Part shown: positions 27,101 to 42,100 of the stretch, in pieces
Layout: each line of letters begins with the position of its first letter
Numbering within the stretch: the first letter of the stretch is position 1
DNA from: Siphonodentalium dalli
Lineage: Eukaryota > Mollusca > Scaphopoda > Gadilida > Siphonodentaliidae
Assembly: GCA_032622095.1 (NCBI GenBank)
Contig: CP136064.1
Coordinates: 249,523,827-249,587,826, forward strand
Reading direction: 5' to 3'
DNA: 64,000 bases
Translations under genes and position numbers: made by a program
The notes under the pieces: generated by a model
Database searches by the model: none
Seen by the model: the letters and a program-made list of their open reading frames with translations, nothing else
What the model was told of the DNA's origin: nothing

Positions 27101-30100
27101 GCACTCAAAGGGTTAAGGAGCATACAGACTTCACCTCTAATAGACGAAAATTTGACTCACAATTTTAATCTCTGGAGTCATTGATTCCAGAGGCCGTCTG
27201 TAACATATACATACGTGTTGGTGCGTCCACCCCCTTCCTGATCGAAGCAGCCATTAGGGGCCTGAGCGGCGATCACATCCTCGATCCAGTTTTCTTGAAA
27301 GAAGTTCTCATATCCGAGCGCGCCACAAAGGGTGTCTGAAAAGGGGGCATTGAATGTTAAAGGTGATCTAACTCTTCCGGGTCACAATTACAGCAAGATC
27401 ATTTTTATAAAAGTCGATTTCAAGACTACAAAGACTAAACTTTTTCTCTGAATAAAACACTGACAAAATGAAGATTGGGTATATTATTTGTCAAACAGAC
27501 GCAATAAAGTGGTTATTCCTGAGGTTGTGGAGCAAAATAGCTGACATTTTGCCTTCGCCGAAAGTATTAACAAGATATGGTTATCCCGCTTGCTACGCTC
27601 CGAAAGTTTACGCGAGTCTCAGAGAGTACCAAGTGGGATAACTCTACTTCTATCTTTGATCGCCTGAAATGTCATGGCTGATCTGTTCTAAAAATAGCCC
27701 CTAAAAATATCCCAGTTGGTTGTATGTATTATTCAAAATAAAATCCTTATTCATTGATAGAAGCATTTCTGGACAGGGGTCTTCGATTCATATTTATTAT
27801 TTTTATACACAAACTACTTAAAACTTGTTATAGGAAGAAAGAGCTAGACCATCTGTGAACAATGTGCACCGAGGTCAGTAAATATCTTTACGGTCAGACA
27901 AACCACACAGTGTCTGCATATTATTAACCGCTAATTCCAAAATAATATATACATAAGATTGGATTATTTCCCTTTTGTGTGGCGCTCGTTGGCAGTGGCA
28001 ACGCACTTTCAAGTTACACGTACGTGTGGATAAACCTGACTATTGCACGGCATTGCTTAATTTATTGTGTGTATGACTCCCTCAATTTAACTTGTCAATG
28101 GCAAATGACAATTGAAATGGTTCTGTCTGTTTCTACGTCGCATATGGTTTAATAGTCAGGTTTAGATCAGATGACGTCGCATTTCAAACTTCAATTATCG
28201 TCATTCCATAATATGCCATACACGTTACGGGTGAATCCCCCAGAAGTGACTCGGCTATAGTTCAAGTGACGCTATTGGTAGTTTTATTTTTACTCGACAG
28301 CGAACTCCGAAACGCACTATCTTATAGTTATACATCACTAAGCATATAGTTATACATCACTAAGCCTATAGTTATACATCACTAAGCCTATAGTTATACA
28401 TCACTAAGCCTATAGTTATACATCACTAAGCCTATAGTTATACATCACTAAGCCTATTGTTATACATCACTAAGCCTATAGTTATACATCACTAAGCCTA
28501 TAGTTATACATCACTAAGCCTATAGTTATACATCACTAAGCCTATAGTTATACATCACTAAGCCTATAGTTATACATCACTAAGCCTATAGTTATACATC
28601 ACTAAGCCTATAGTTATACATCACTAAGCCTATAGTTATACATCACTAAGCATATAGTTATACATCACTAAGCCTATAGTTATACATCACTAAGCCTATA
28701 GTTATACATCACTAAGCATATAGTTATACATCACTATGCCTATAGTTATACATCACTATGCATATAGTTATACATCACTATGCATATAGTTATACATCAC
28801 TAAGCATATAGTTATACATCACTATGCATATAGTTATACATCACTAAGCCTATAGTTATACATCACTAAGCCTATAGTTATACATCACTAAGCATATAGT
28901 TATACATCACTAAGCATATAGTTATACATCACTAAGCATATAGTTATACATCACTAAGCCTATAGTTATACATCACTAAGCCTATAGTTATACATCACTA
29001 AGCCTATAGTTATACATCACTAACCCTATAGTTATACATCACTATGCATATAGTTATACATCACTAAGCATATAGTTATACATCACTAAGCCTATAGTTA
29101 TACATCACTAAGCTTATAGTTATACATCACTAAGCCTATAGTTATACATCACTAAGCCTATAGTTATACATCACTAAGCCTATAGTTATACATCACTAAG
29201 CCTATAGTTATACATCACTAAGCTTATAGCTATACATCACTAAGCCTATAGTTATACATCACTAAGCCTATAGTTATACATCACTAAGCCTATAGTTATA
29301 CATCACTAAGCCTATAGTTATACATCACTAAGCCTATAGTTATACATCACTAAGCCTATAGTTATACATCACTAAGCCTATAGTTATACATCACTAAGCC
29401 TATAGTTATACATCACTAAGCCTATAGTTATACATCACTAAGCCTATTATACATCACTAAGCCTATAGTTATACATCACTAAGCCTATAGTTATACATCA
29501 CTAAGCCTATAGTTATACATCACTAAGCCTATAGTTATACATCACTAAGCCTATAGTTATACATCACTAAGCCACCTGCTCACGTTATGGGCTTATAGTA
29601 TGATCTATTTTTAGGTTCATATGTGACCCGCCATATCAAATCCAGTCGGAAGTCGGGATTTTTTTTACCCTGTGCCAATGCATTCTCTTATATATGCGAG
29701 TCGACCATAGGTCGCCTCGCATATATAAGAGAATGCATTGGCCTAACAATAATATGTTGAATATGCATACGAAACAACCCATGTTTAAGACACCCTAGAT
29801 GGCACCATTTTCAACAACAACAAAAACAACAACAACATTTCTAGGAAGCGTTTGAGGGGAGCCTAGCACTGATGTTCCCAAACAATCACACGATAAACAT
29901 CCTGTGTTACAAATATTTCACACAAAAGTGTTTTAAAAGATAAATTATCAATTAAAATGTAGTAACGTTCCAAAAATAGCCACATAAACTGTCCCGATTC
30001 TTAGAAAATAATTAATATAAACATGTATTTCCTGAAAGACAGTCACATTGATATGGTTTTGGGTGTTAAGTTGTTAACGTATTCACTTGTTTCTATGCAC

Positions 30101-33100
30101 ACATTCCAACGCTCCAATTCAGCCAATTCGGAGTCTGGATACAATGTACATAATATAGGTAAACGAACTAAACGCGGCACCATAACATAAATCGTATTAC
30201 AAGCCGCAATACAATGGCACATTCAACGGGGACACATTTATTATTGATGGGGTTGTTGGATGGCATCAGTATTCGTTTTGATATTGTTATGGTTCGTCGT
30301 ATGGCGCTAGCCGCTTGACAGTCCACATGTGCGTCGTAGCAGACGAAGCATATAAGGCCCACACGGGGACGTAGCTAGATGTTCTCCTTGGGGGAGGTGT
30401 CCAAGCCTCATTATAACGCGTCTGTCATTTGCATAATGAGGTCCCCAGAGGGTGAATTTAGTGACGCTATCCCGAATAGCGGGCTAGCTTCACTAAATTC
30501 ACCCTCTGGGACCTCATTCTGCTTAAGTCTCATCTTCTCTGGAAAGTTTCTTTATTATAAAATTTCTATAGAAACTTCTTCACATAGATTCTATTTCTTT
30601 TTTTTAGTTTAGTTTCTATATATCCCCAAATTGACAGACGACACATTGCATAATCGAGGTTCCCAATGGGTGTACATCACACTATTCGACATTTGGGAAC
30701 TTCAATCTGAGTCTATGACTCCCACAGTAGGTGAGGCCATGCAGAATGAGATCCACAGAGGGTGAATTTGGTTATGCTAGCCCGCTATGCGGGATAGCGT
30801 CACTAAATTCACCCTCTGTGGGCCTCATACTGCAAATGACAGGCACACTATAATCAGGCTTGGATGTGTCCAACTTAGAATTTCTAACTGCGTCCCGCCG
30901 GTTGTAGGCCATAACCGCCAAAATATCCAACTACAAGATACTTCACATAACTATAGGAAACTTTTGAACCCACCCCTTAGAATTACGTCAAAATTTTCCA
31001 ACTGATATCACAAAATTGCCAAGTGGTTAGAAATTTCCAACCTAACACCCCACTGAGATTAAAGGCCACATTTTTGTCAGTTTTGAATTCGCACATCACG
31101 GGGCGCGAATTCAAAAAAATTGAGCGAAAACTAGTACTGTGCTAATTTAAGTAGCATTAATAGGTACACTTGGCACTCGGTTTCGGTATCAATAACTCAT
31201 ATATGGTAATTAATATTTTCACCGTACAATCGAAACAGACAGAATGAACAGAAAAGTGTTGTCTTCGTAGGTTTTTCAGGGTTATCTATCCTGGAAACGC
31301 GCTCACATATGAGATAACCGTCTGCGCCTTTCCGCGCGCGTTTTAGTTAATAGTCCCCATTGACACGTCCATTGATACACAGTTATGGAAGATTTGTATA
31401 TTCCTCTATTTTTGCATATTACTTAAATAATGCATATTAACAATGAGGTAGGACTGCTGTCACTGCAAAGGATCCATATAGATTATAACCCGCTTGGGCA
31501 AAGAAACACAGACCAAGGCGCGTAACGCCAAGTATGTATTTCTTGTACATATATACATGTACCCAAGCGGGTTATTACATATTTATAAACCGATTTACAC
31601 CCCAAGGATTGGATCAAGGTCGAGGGGTGTGAACAGGTTTATAAACATGTTTACAATGCGCGAGGAAAGGAACAGACGGCTATCTCTTATGTGAGCGCGT
31701 TTACAGGATAGATCACTCTGACAATTATACGAAGACAACACTTTCCGCGAAAGTATGACTCTCACATTGCTCAAAAAATAAGTCCATGTTGTCTTGGGTT
31801 TGACGTCCCTCGGCCGCTTCTTTGTAGATTCGCTTACACAATCTCGTCTTGATTTCTCCAACTGACACCTCTTCATCCCACGACTCCAATGAAGCTGAAC
31901 AGCCGATCTGTGAGACGAAGAAATTATGTTACAACCAGTGTTTACGCTGGGGCGAAAAATATTTTGGCCAATTAGTTTGCCAATTCTGATTTGTTTGGCC
32001 AAATTGAAAAGAATTTTGGGCAAATTAAATCCCATTTTCTGGCCCCACAATTAAAGAACATTTTAGTTTTATTTAATATCTAACATTCTATATAATTATG
32101 ACCATATACCTTCAAATACCGTGTCTAGACTTCTTTAATCCCACCATTGTTACTAGACAATATACCACTACCCACCATCTACCATTCAGCCTAATGACAG
32201 ACAAAGGATTCATTAGTGTTAATCCTCATTACTGTTTTATTACATTGTTTGATAGTGCACTGCCATCAGTGCCTTTTCTTACATATTAAGCTGGAAAACC
32301 TAATAAATTAGCAGAAGATCATGATACTCATGTCGCTCCCGTAACAAAATAAATTTGGGGTTTTGAGTTAGATTTCCTTTTTTTTTTTTTTTTTAAACTT
32401 TGGGCAAATGAAATTTTGCTTTGTCATTATCGAAAAAAAAAATTGCCATTGGTCAATTTGGCCAATGACAGCGTGAACCCCCCAGTTACAACCTATTATA
32501 CGACCATTATACTTGAATTCGAAAGAAGTTTCATATTGAACAGCCGATCTGAAGGTCAAAAACTTTATTTTAAAACCTGTTATCCATACAACCATTAGAT
32601 TTGATTTTGAAAGATTGTTTTTATTCTGAAGGTCGAAGAATTTATTTTACAACCGGTTGTGCAACCATTATATTTGACTTTGAAAGAATGTTTTCACATT
32701 GAACAACCGATCTGAAGATTGACTTTATTTTACAATTAGATTTGTTTTTGAAAGAAGTGTTACAATATTGATGATCGCGGTAAATTAAAATAAAACTAAG
32801 TATTCCAGAAATGAAGCTACATTTGAAACAAATAGATTTATTAAGAGAGAAATATTCCAACAATAAAAAAAGAGTCCGTGTTAACAGTTGGAGTAATTTT
32901 GCACATTTTCTTTCAAAATGAAACTTCGTGGATTTCAAGTCTTCAAAAACAAATTTTCTACCAAATATAATTTATTTGAAACAATAAGCCAGTTATTGTA
33001 CACACGAAAAGCCAAATTTCAATGAGATGTCTATATGTATCATTGAGATGGCTATGTGAAGCACTGAGATGTCTATATGAATCATTGAGATGGCTATGTG

Positions 33101-36100
33101 AAGCACTGAGTTGTCTATATGAATCATTGAGATGGCTATGTGAAGCACTGAGGTGTCTATATGAATCATTGAGATGGCTATGTGAAGCACTGAGATGTCT
33201 ATATGAATCATTGATATGGCTATGTGAAGCACTGAAATGGCTATGTGAAGCATTGAGATGGTCATGTGAAGCACTTAGATGGCTGTATGAAGCACTGATC
33301 GATATGGCTACGTGAAGCACTGAGATGGTCATGTGAAGCACTTAGATGGCTGTAGGAAGCACTGATCGATATGGCTATGTGAAGCACTGAAATGGATATG
33401 TGAAACACTGATATGGCTATGCGAAGCACTGAGATGGCTATGTGAAACAGGGAGATGGCTATGCGACGCACTGAGATGGCTATGCGAAGCACTGAGATGT
33501 CTATATGAAGCACTGCCTTGGCTATGTGAAGCATTGATATGTCTATATGAATCATTGAGATGGCTATGCGAAGCACTGAGATGGCTACACGAAGCACTGA
33601 GATGGCTATATGAAGCACTGAGATGGCTATGTGAAACAAGGAGATGGCTATGTGAAGCACTGATATGGCTATGTGAAACAGGGAGATGGCTGTATGAAAC
33701 ACTAATATGGCTGTATGAAGCACTAAGATGGCTGTATGAAGCACTGAGATGGCTGTATGAAGCACTGAGATGGCTGTATGAAGCACTAAGATGGCTGTAT
33801 GAAGCACTGATATGGCTGTATGAAGCACTAAGATGGCTGTATGAAGCACTAAGATGGCTGTATGAAGCACTGAGATGGCTGTATGAAGCACTGAGATGGC
33901 TGTGTGAAACAGGGAGATGGCTGTATGAAGCACTAAGATGGCTGTATGAAGCACTGATCGATATGGCTATGTGAAGCACTGAGATGGCTATGTGAAACAG
34001 GGAGATGGTTGTATGAAGCACTAAGATGGCTGTATGAAGCACTAAGATGGCTGTATGAAGCACTGAGATGGCTGTGTGAAACAGGGATATGGCTGTATGA
34101 AGCACTAAGATGGCTGTATGAAGCACTGATCGATATGGCTATGTGAAGCACTGAGATGGCTATGTGAAACAGGGAGATGGTTGTATGAAGCACTAAGATG
34201 GCTGTATGAAGCACTGAGATGGCTATGTGAAGCACTAAGATGGCTGTATGAAGCACTAAGATGGCTGTATGAAGCACTGATCGATATGGCTATGTGAAGC
34301 ACTGAGATGGCTATGTGAATCAGGGAGATGGTTGTATGAAGCACTAAGATGGCTGTATGAAGCACTGAGATGGCTATGTGAAGCACTAAGATGGCTGTAT
34401 GAAGCACTGAGATGGCTATGTGAAGCACTGAGATGGCTATGTGAAGCACTGATATGGCTATGTGAAGCATTGAGATGGCTATGCGAAGCACTGATATGGC
34501 TGTATGAAGCACTGAGATGTATATATGAAGCACTGAGATGGATCTGTGAAGCACTGAGATGGCCATGTGAAGCACTGAGATGGCTATGTGAAGCACTGAG
34601 ATGGCTATGTGAAGCACTGAGATGGCTGTATGAAGCACTGAGATGGCTGTATGAAGCACTGAGATGGCTGTATGAAGCACTAAGATGTCTATATGAAGCA
34701 CTGAGATGTCTATATGAAGCACTGAGATGGCTATGTGAAGCACTGGGGTGTCTATATGAATCATTGAGATGGCTATGCGAGGCACTGAGATGGCTATACA
34801 TGAAGCACTGAGCTGGCTATATGAAGCACCGAGATGGTTATGTGAAACAGGGAGATGGCTGTGTGATGCACTGATATGGCTATGTGAAACAGGGAGGGAG
34901 ATGGCTGTATGAAGCACTGATCGATATGGCTATGTGAAGCACTGAGAGGCTCCATTGTCACCGAGATACCGCGTTAGTGTGTTATTTAGACACAAAAGTA
35001 ACCAAGGACCTGGCTAGAGTGTCCCATTGGGGGGGGGGGGTCGCCTTGGACTTTCCAACTGCATGCCTCTCTCCCATGTTGACTCAGGCCAACTTGGAAA
35101 ATTTCCAACCGATTTACAACAAAATACTGGTTGGAAAATAAAACTATATATGAGAACAATTTCAACCTATATTCGGTGTGAACTTACCAACTAATGTTGG
35201 TGGTGAGACATCCCCCCCCCAAACGCCCCTGCCCCTCTTATGGCCACATACCTGATAATAACGACCCTTTCTGCATCAGTAACAGTCACGTCATGTGGCA
35301 GAGAAACAGAAGAGTCGACTGCACGAGGACCAATCGACCTAATGCACACAGCGTGATAAATTACAGTGTAGGCTAATTGGGTTAGTGAATGTATTAGTCA
35401 GATTGAACACCACAACCACTGAATTTTTCATGAGCATGCGCATTGGCACCCTGTTCTGGCGGTTTTGTGCACTGGGAACGGGCTCTAATTGTTATCAATT
35501 ATACATGGAGGTATAATACGACGAAGCGGTTCACGCATGACTTGTGACGTCCCACTTTGGGACTGAGGGTTGTTGAATGTACACGTAAGCTTCTCACAGT
35601 GGACATGGTATTGACAAGAAAACCATAGCCATAAATGGTAACGCACTCAAGATCATATTATTAGGCATATGTATAAATTATAATATAAAATATATTGGTT
35701 TAATGAATGCACCACCTCACAATTCCGTTTAAACAACTAATCCTTCAAATTATTACAAATTATTATTACGGCTTATTACTGCAGGTTTCTCAGTCACCAA
35801 ACCAGAAAGCCTCTAGATGCGGACCAAAAATCTACTAATCGGATTAAATACACGCCTGATACTTCGCAATACGACATTTATTCTACATTCCAACTGAGAC
35901 ATAAATCATCAGCAAAGTTAGCTGTTTTAATATACATTGTGTTCCCGCAATCAAATATTCAAGGGTGGCCCAGCCATTGTTCATACCTCAATTAAATCGG
36001 TCATAAAAGTTACATACTGCAACAATGAGACATCCGCGAAAACCCGAATGTGTTGTCCTGCGAGATAACCCCATCGCTATATAGCCCCATTGACACGGCC

Positions 36101-39100
36101 AGATCAGCCTTACTGCAATTTCCTAAAATAACTCGCATAGCGTGAAACCCGAAATATCCCCATCTGGCCGTGCCAATGGGGCGATGGGGATATTTCGGGT
36201 TTCACGAGATGCGAGACAGATGATTTGGAGATAATGTCGACCCCCACGATGATTGAGTTAGGAACATTGCTATGGAGGTAGCACTTAGTTCAAAAGTCAC
36301 AAAACCGTTGTACCTATTGTAATTATATATTAGAATGTCCATGAGGTAAAATAAATGCCGTTTAAACTTAGAAGATATCTACCTGTCACTAAAGACACAT
36401 TAAGGACTTGTTTGAGTTCGTGAAACTGATAAGTTAGTATTCAGGCGTTATGCCAACCTGGAGAATGTAGCATTCTACTAACATCGTCGAAAATTTCAAA
36501 GAAATCGACCATACCACTCAATAGAAAACATCGTCAAAACTAAGCTCATGCAATTGTAAATATTTACATCTGGATTCGGGACGCAACAATCGGCGACAAA
36601 CAAACACAAATAATTTCGCCATCCAGAGTCAGTGCATTTAATTAATATATTAGAATGACGGGGTGTGTGTTGGAAATTGGGATTAATATTCGTAAAAGGA
36701 ACAACTTTGAGCAAGATTATTCTCCATTTATATTGGATCACCCTACCGGAGTGTTTCACATAACTTTAACCGAGAATTCTGACATTTGAACATGACAAAA
36801 TGTCCAGAATACATGGACATATTACCTCTTAATGAACTCAGTTGCGTTGTGATTTTTGGAAAGTCGACTCTTGAATTCCCATCCAATTCGTGTTCATTTA
36901 AAGACATATTATGGACTTGTTCGAGTGCATGAAACTGATACGTAAGTATGCAGGTGTTATGCCAGCTGGTGGAATGTGGAATTCTACTAACATCGCCGAA
37001 AATCTCAAGCAAATCGATCATACCACACCATAGAAAATATCGTCTGAAATATGCTCAATTGTAAATATTTACTTCTCGATTCGGAACGCAACTATCGGCG
37101 ATAAAAAAACGAAAACGATTTCGCCATCGAGATTCCCAGCATTTAATAGATATATAAGAATGGCGGTGTATGTTGTCAATTTGGATATATTATTTATAAA
37201 AATAAACACATTGAGAAAGATTATGCTCCATTTCTATTTGATCATACCAACGGAATGTTTCACATCACTTTAAGCATATAGCCACTCACCATACGTATTA
37301 GTTATAACATGTGTTGGCAACATATGGGATATTACATTCCCAACGAATCATCGCATTCTAATATTTACATATGAAGATATCCTCGATTATAGCAGGCGGG
37401 GAGTGATTTTTTGTAGATGTTTATGTGCATGAATCTATAGGGACTTTCGTGAAATGTTGACAAACAAGCCCTCACTTTCAGTGTACGGGCTGGTTTATTG
37501 TGTATGCCTGGATGTAGATCATGCCATGAATCTCTACTCTGGCTAACGCCCATATAGAGATCATATTCCACCAGTACAAAACCTTGTAACTTTTTGAAGT
37601 TTTGACAGGGAACCTTATAAAGTCGAAACAATAACGCGGGGAATATCTTTCTAAGTTATTATCTGTTCCTTAATAATGTACTTCACCATAGGTGAAGATC
37701 CCAACTTGAAATTTCACCATTTAAGTGAATTAGTGAGCCGCTTACAATTACATGGCATTTCTCCTGGGTAATGAATTCAATATTTATTGCGATATCAGCT
37801 CACAAAAATCACAGAAAAGCATACAATTTTGAGTTGGGACCTTTTTGGGAACAAATAATAACTAAGACAGATATTCCCCAGTTTATTGTTTCGACTTTAT
37901 AAGGTTCCCTGTCAAAGCTTCAAAAAGTTCCAAGGTTTTGTACTGGTGGAATATGATCTCTATGGGCATTAGCCAGAGTAGATATTCATGGCATGATCTA
38001 TAGCCTGGATGAAACTGGCGAACTGATGGGACCAGATCATATAGTTCCATTTTAAATGTGGTTTTTTGCATGTTGACAAAAATGTTCAATCGCCCTTATC
38101 AACCACGTTTATCTCACATTCAACACTAAATAACCCAACACAAATCGAATATCATAATATATATTCTAATTAACGTAATAACAAAGTTTTGGCATTGACA
38201 TCGACATCATTGTGCTAAGCTCTCACGTCACTGCGCATGTGTCTTACTTAATTGTGGCATTGAGTAAATAAACAATCAATTAACAACTAACACATATGAT
38301 AAGTTAATAAAACAAAAGACATTTCGATGACGACAGACCGGATGCTGCTCTCAAAAAGACTTGTTTGATAATGCTCAAAATTTGAGAAACAAATAATCAA
38401 AACCCCGTGCAACAAGATCCGCGGTTTTTCTTTCAATATTTCAAACATACGACCATTTTGCAAGTTTTGTATTGTGTATGAACATTATCATAACCAATGC
38501 CTTAATTTAATAAAGACATTAAATAATTGCGTTTCAGTTGTGCAAACTGGAATGTATTCACCCAGATCAACTTCTCAGGTTGTGTAAATAGTAACGTTAA
38601 AATGTCCGAATAATATATTTGAATTTCAATTTATCACGATTTTATTGCTGATACATGTGCACGTACACAAAGATTAAAGATGGATTTTCTCTTTAAATAA
38701 CAGATTTGAAATAGTTGCGTGGGTATAAAATAATAGATATGAATTGAAGACCCCTGTCCGGAAACGATTCTATCAATTAATATTGATTTAATTTCGAATA
38801 TTTTATTATGAAATTAGATGATTAAATGGGACACTTTATTGTTCTATTTTTAGAACAGACCATTCAGGCGATACCATATAGTGATAGAGATCATTAGGCT
38901 GTTCCCATATCTACTTTCCGAAAATCAAATGCCCCAGGTTGATTGTTTGTATTGTTTTATTCCCTAAATATAGCGATAATGAGTCTAATTAAAGTTTATT
39001 TGTGAAAAAATTACACAATAAAGGCACGGGCGGCGTTTGTTGCAGAAATATTCATATTTGTTCAAATCGCCATCAACAGAAGGAATATTAAAATATATAT

Positions 39101-42100
39101 AGTTTTGTTCATATGGCAAACATAATCAGCGGGTAAATAGTATATTGTCGTCAAGACGTACGATGGTGGACGCAAACAACAGCCTGCTCGTGTTACAGAA
39201 GGTGTGCTTCTGTTTACATAACACGGCGCAATTATATTGGTTAAACACACAAAAATGATATAAACGCTCTTTATTATTTCCATATCAGGAAAACAGTAAC
39301 AAATAACGCTCTTTATGTTTACCATATCCACCTGATGCGATTTGGATTAATTATTAGTTTCAGTTGAACTAATTAACCTTTTCATGACGGTAGCTGCACC
39401 GGTGCAGCATTAAATATCATGTGCCACAGTGCCAGTGCATTCTCTTATATATGCGAGTACCCCATAAGGAGCCTCGCATATATAAGATAATGCATTGGGC
39501 TGAAATGATCAAGGTAAATGTTATTAGACCAATGCATTCTCTTATATATGCCCTGTGGGCGACTCGCATATATAAGAGAATGCATTGGAACAGGGCTTTC
39601 CAAAACCAAAACAAAAACAAACAGGAAGCTCCAGTAATCAACGGATAAAGGGCATGTAATACAGACTCTATAAATTCAATACAAACATTAAAGAGACTCA
39701 ATGCGAAATAACATTCATTTTATAATAAAAGTCTGTAAATCAAACCATTAAAGACACGAGCGGCGTTGGCGGTGGGTATGCTGTTAAAATATTCACCTCC
39801 GTCAAAAACCACCATAAACAGAAATAATAGTAAAATATAGACAGACTTTGTTCTTATACCAATCAGAAATATGGCATAAACAGTATGCTATTGTCAAATG
39901 TTTTTCCTTTGTTATGTAAACAAAAGCAAAAAACGTTACGGAATCTGGCTTTTGTTTAGATCCGGATATGGTAAACATAAAGAGCGTTATTTGTTACTGT
40001 TTTCCTGATATAGAAATAATAAAGAGCGTTTATATCATTTTTTTGGTGATTAACCAATAGAATTGCGCTGTGTTATGTAAACAGAAGCACAGATTATGTA
40101 ACACGAACAGGCTGTTGTTTACGTCCACCATCGTACGTCTTGACGACAATATACTATTTACGCGCTGATTATGTTTGGCATATGAACAAAACTATATATA
40201 TTTCAAGATTCCTTCTGTTGGTGGCGATTTGAACAAAATATGAATATTTCCGCAACGAACGCCGCCCGTGCCTTTAATAACTCTCTATTAATGAGATTTC
40301 GCATACCAAAAATAATAATAATAGTATACTGCGAAGCATATCAGGTGGTGGCATAGGAGCTATGGAGAAAATATGATTAACCCTTTACCCAACAGAACGG
40401 CCCTGTGCCAATGCATTCTCTTATATATGCGAGTCGACCATAGGTCGCCTCGCATATATAAGAGAATGCATTGGCTTAACACATTAACAATTATAAAATT
40501 GTTAAAGAATGTAAGAAAAAATTGTAAAAAGTGTTAAAAAAAGTTGTTTTTTAGGCCAATGCATTCTCTTATATATGCGAGGCGACCTATGGTCGACTCG
40601 CATATATAAGAGAATGCATTGGCACAGGGCATAACTGTAACTATCACAATGTGGTCAAGGAGCCGGTTCCAATGATATCCATATTTGTATGGTTCTATTG
40701 AGACAGACCGAAGATATTTTAGGCTGTTGAAGCTTTATTTGGCCGGTTTTGGCCGGTTTGTTGGGTAAAGGGTTAATTTTTAAAATACTAGACCATAAAC
40801 AATGGATTTGAACTAATTATGAGAAATTAGATAATCTCCAAACCAAATTAGATAATCTCCAAACCAAATTAGATAATCTCCAAACCAAATTTTGACAAAT
40901 TTATTTCACAAAATTCATCAATTTCGCCTTTCTTGATTCTTTTTGATTTTTAGTATGTTGTTTGTGATGGGTTAAAGTACTCATTCCTACTGAGAAACTT
41001 TGTGTTGCAATTAGTTTGAGGTGAAACCATAAATGCACTGGACTATAAGCACACGACCACCTGTCGCCACATTGTCTAGTGGGAGATTAGTTGTTTTATA
41101 CCAAAGTCTGGTGTTTCCCCAATATTTGACGAATAAGTTGGTACTGACATCGTCATCTGTTGGACAAGTTACATACAGCCATATAGGGATTAATTTATCA
41201 TTTTGGCAATTTGTGGTACCAGTTGCAAAATTTCGGCTCATAAAAATATAAGTTGGACATCACCAATGGAGGCCCTCCAAACCACATAAATTCATCAGCT
41301 GCTGTCAGCTTCCCAAACGTGAGTGAAGCAATCGCTCGTTATAGTTACCATGTATATAAAACGTACATGTCTTGCTGTGTGTAATTTTCATGATAAATGA
41401 TATTTGACTCAATTGTTGAACATAACAAAGGAACGGCCATGACGACTAATGTTGTGTTAGGGACATGAGCACGGTGGGGGTTTCACCAGTAAGGATCTGG
41501 ATCAGCAAGTATTTGCTAGGAATGTACGTGTGAAACATTCCTCAAATTTTACAGAACTCTATGCACAATTTTCACTGTATATCCGACTGTTGGTATGTTT
41601 TATTAGCCAGTAATTAGAAAATTCTGCATAATGGCGAGATGAACTATTTCGGATATATCTATTTGGCTCGTGCTACGTTGGGGGGGGGGGGGGGGGGTCA
41701 GTGAAAAATTACACGTTGAAGATTTCTAAATCGTCACTAAATATAACGTCCATTCGATTCTAATAGCATTTGAAATTTCCAACCTCACCTCTTGACCCAG
41801 ACCAAACTTCAAAGTTAGCAAAAAACAATCGATTTGTACCCACCAGCAAGTTCAAATGGCACCTCAAACTCATGTATTCGGTGTGATATTTCCAGCTGAA
41901 GCATTGAATTTCCAACTGCTGAAAATCGTGACCAAAGTTGGGGGCGTGGGGTGAGACCCCCAGTTCCCCATCTGCCCACAAACTGTGATAAAAACGCTCA
42001 ACTGTTAGAAATATCCGAATAGCATCAACATCAACAGCAGTTAGAACTTCCAAACACTAAATAAGACAGTGTTTGTTTTGAAATACTTTACTTGTCTGTA

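Noticed and set aside
27180-27335. Exon 5 as terminal exon reading through to TGA
   Set aside because: It would lose the Arg-rich and GCSSH parts, which are found downstream in correct phase with good splice sites.
28321-29572. CRISPR-like array
   Set aside because: Units are contiguous with no unique spacers, and the host is eukaryotic.
32958-34917. Frames of 97-270 codons on both strands with heptad repeats
   Set aside because: They follow from a 21-nt stop-free repeat; present on both strands at once, within an intron.
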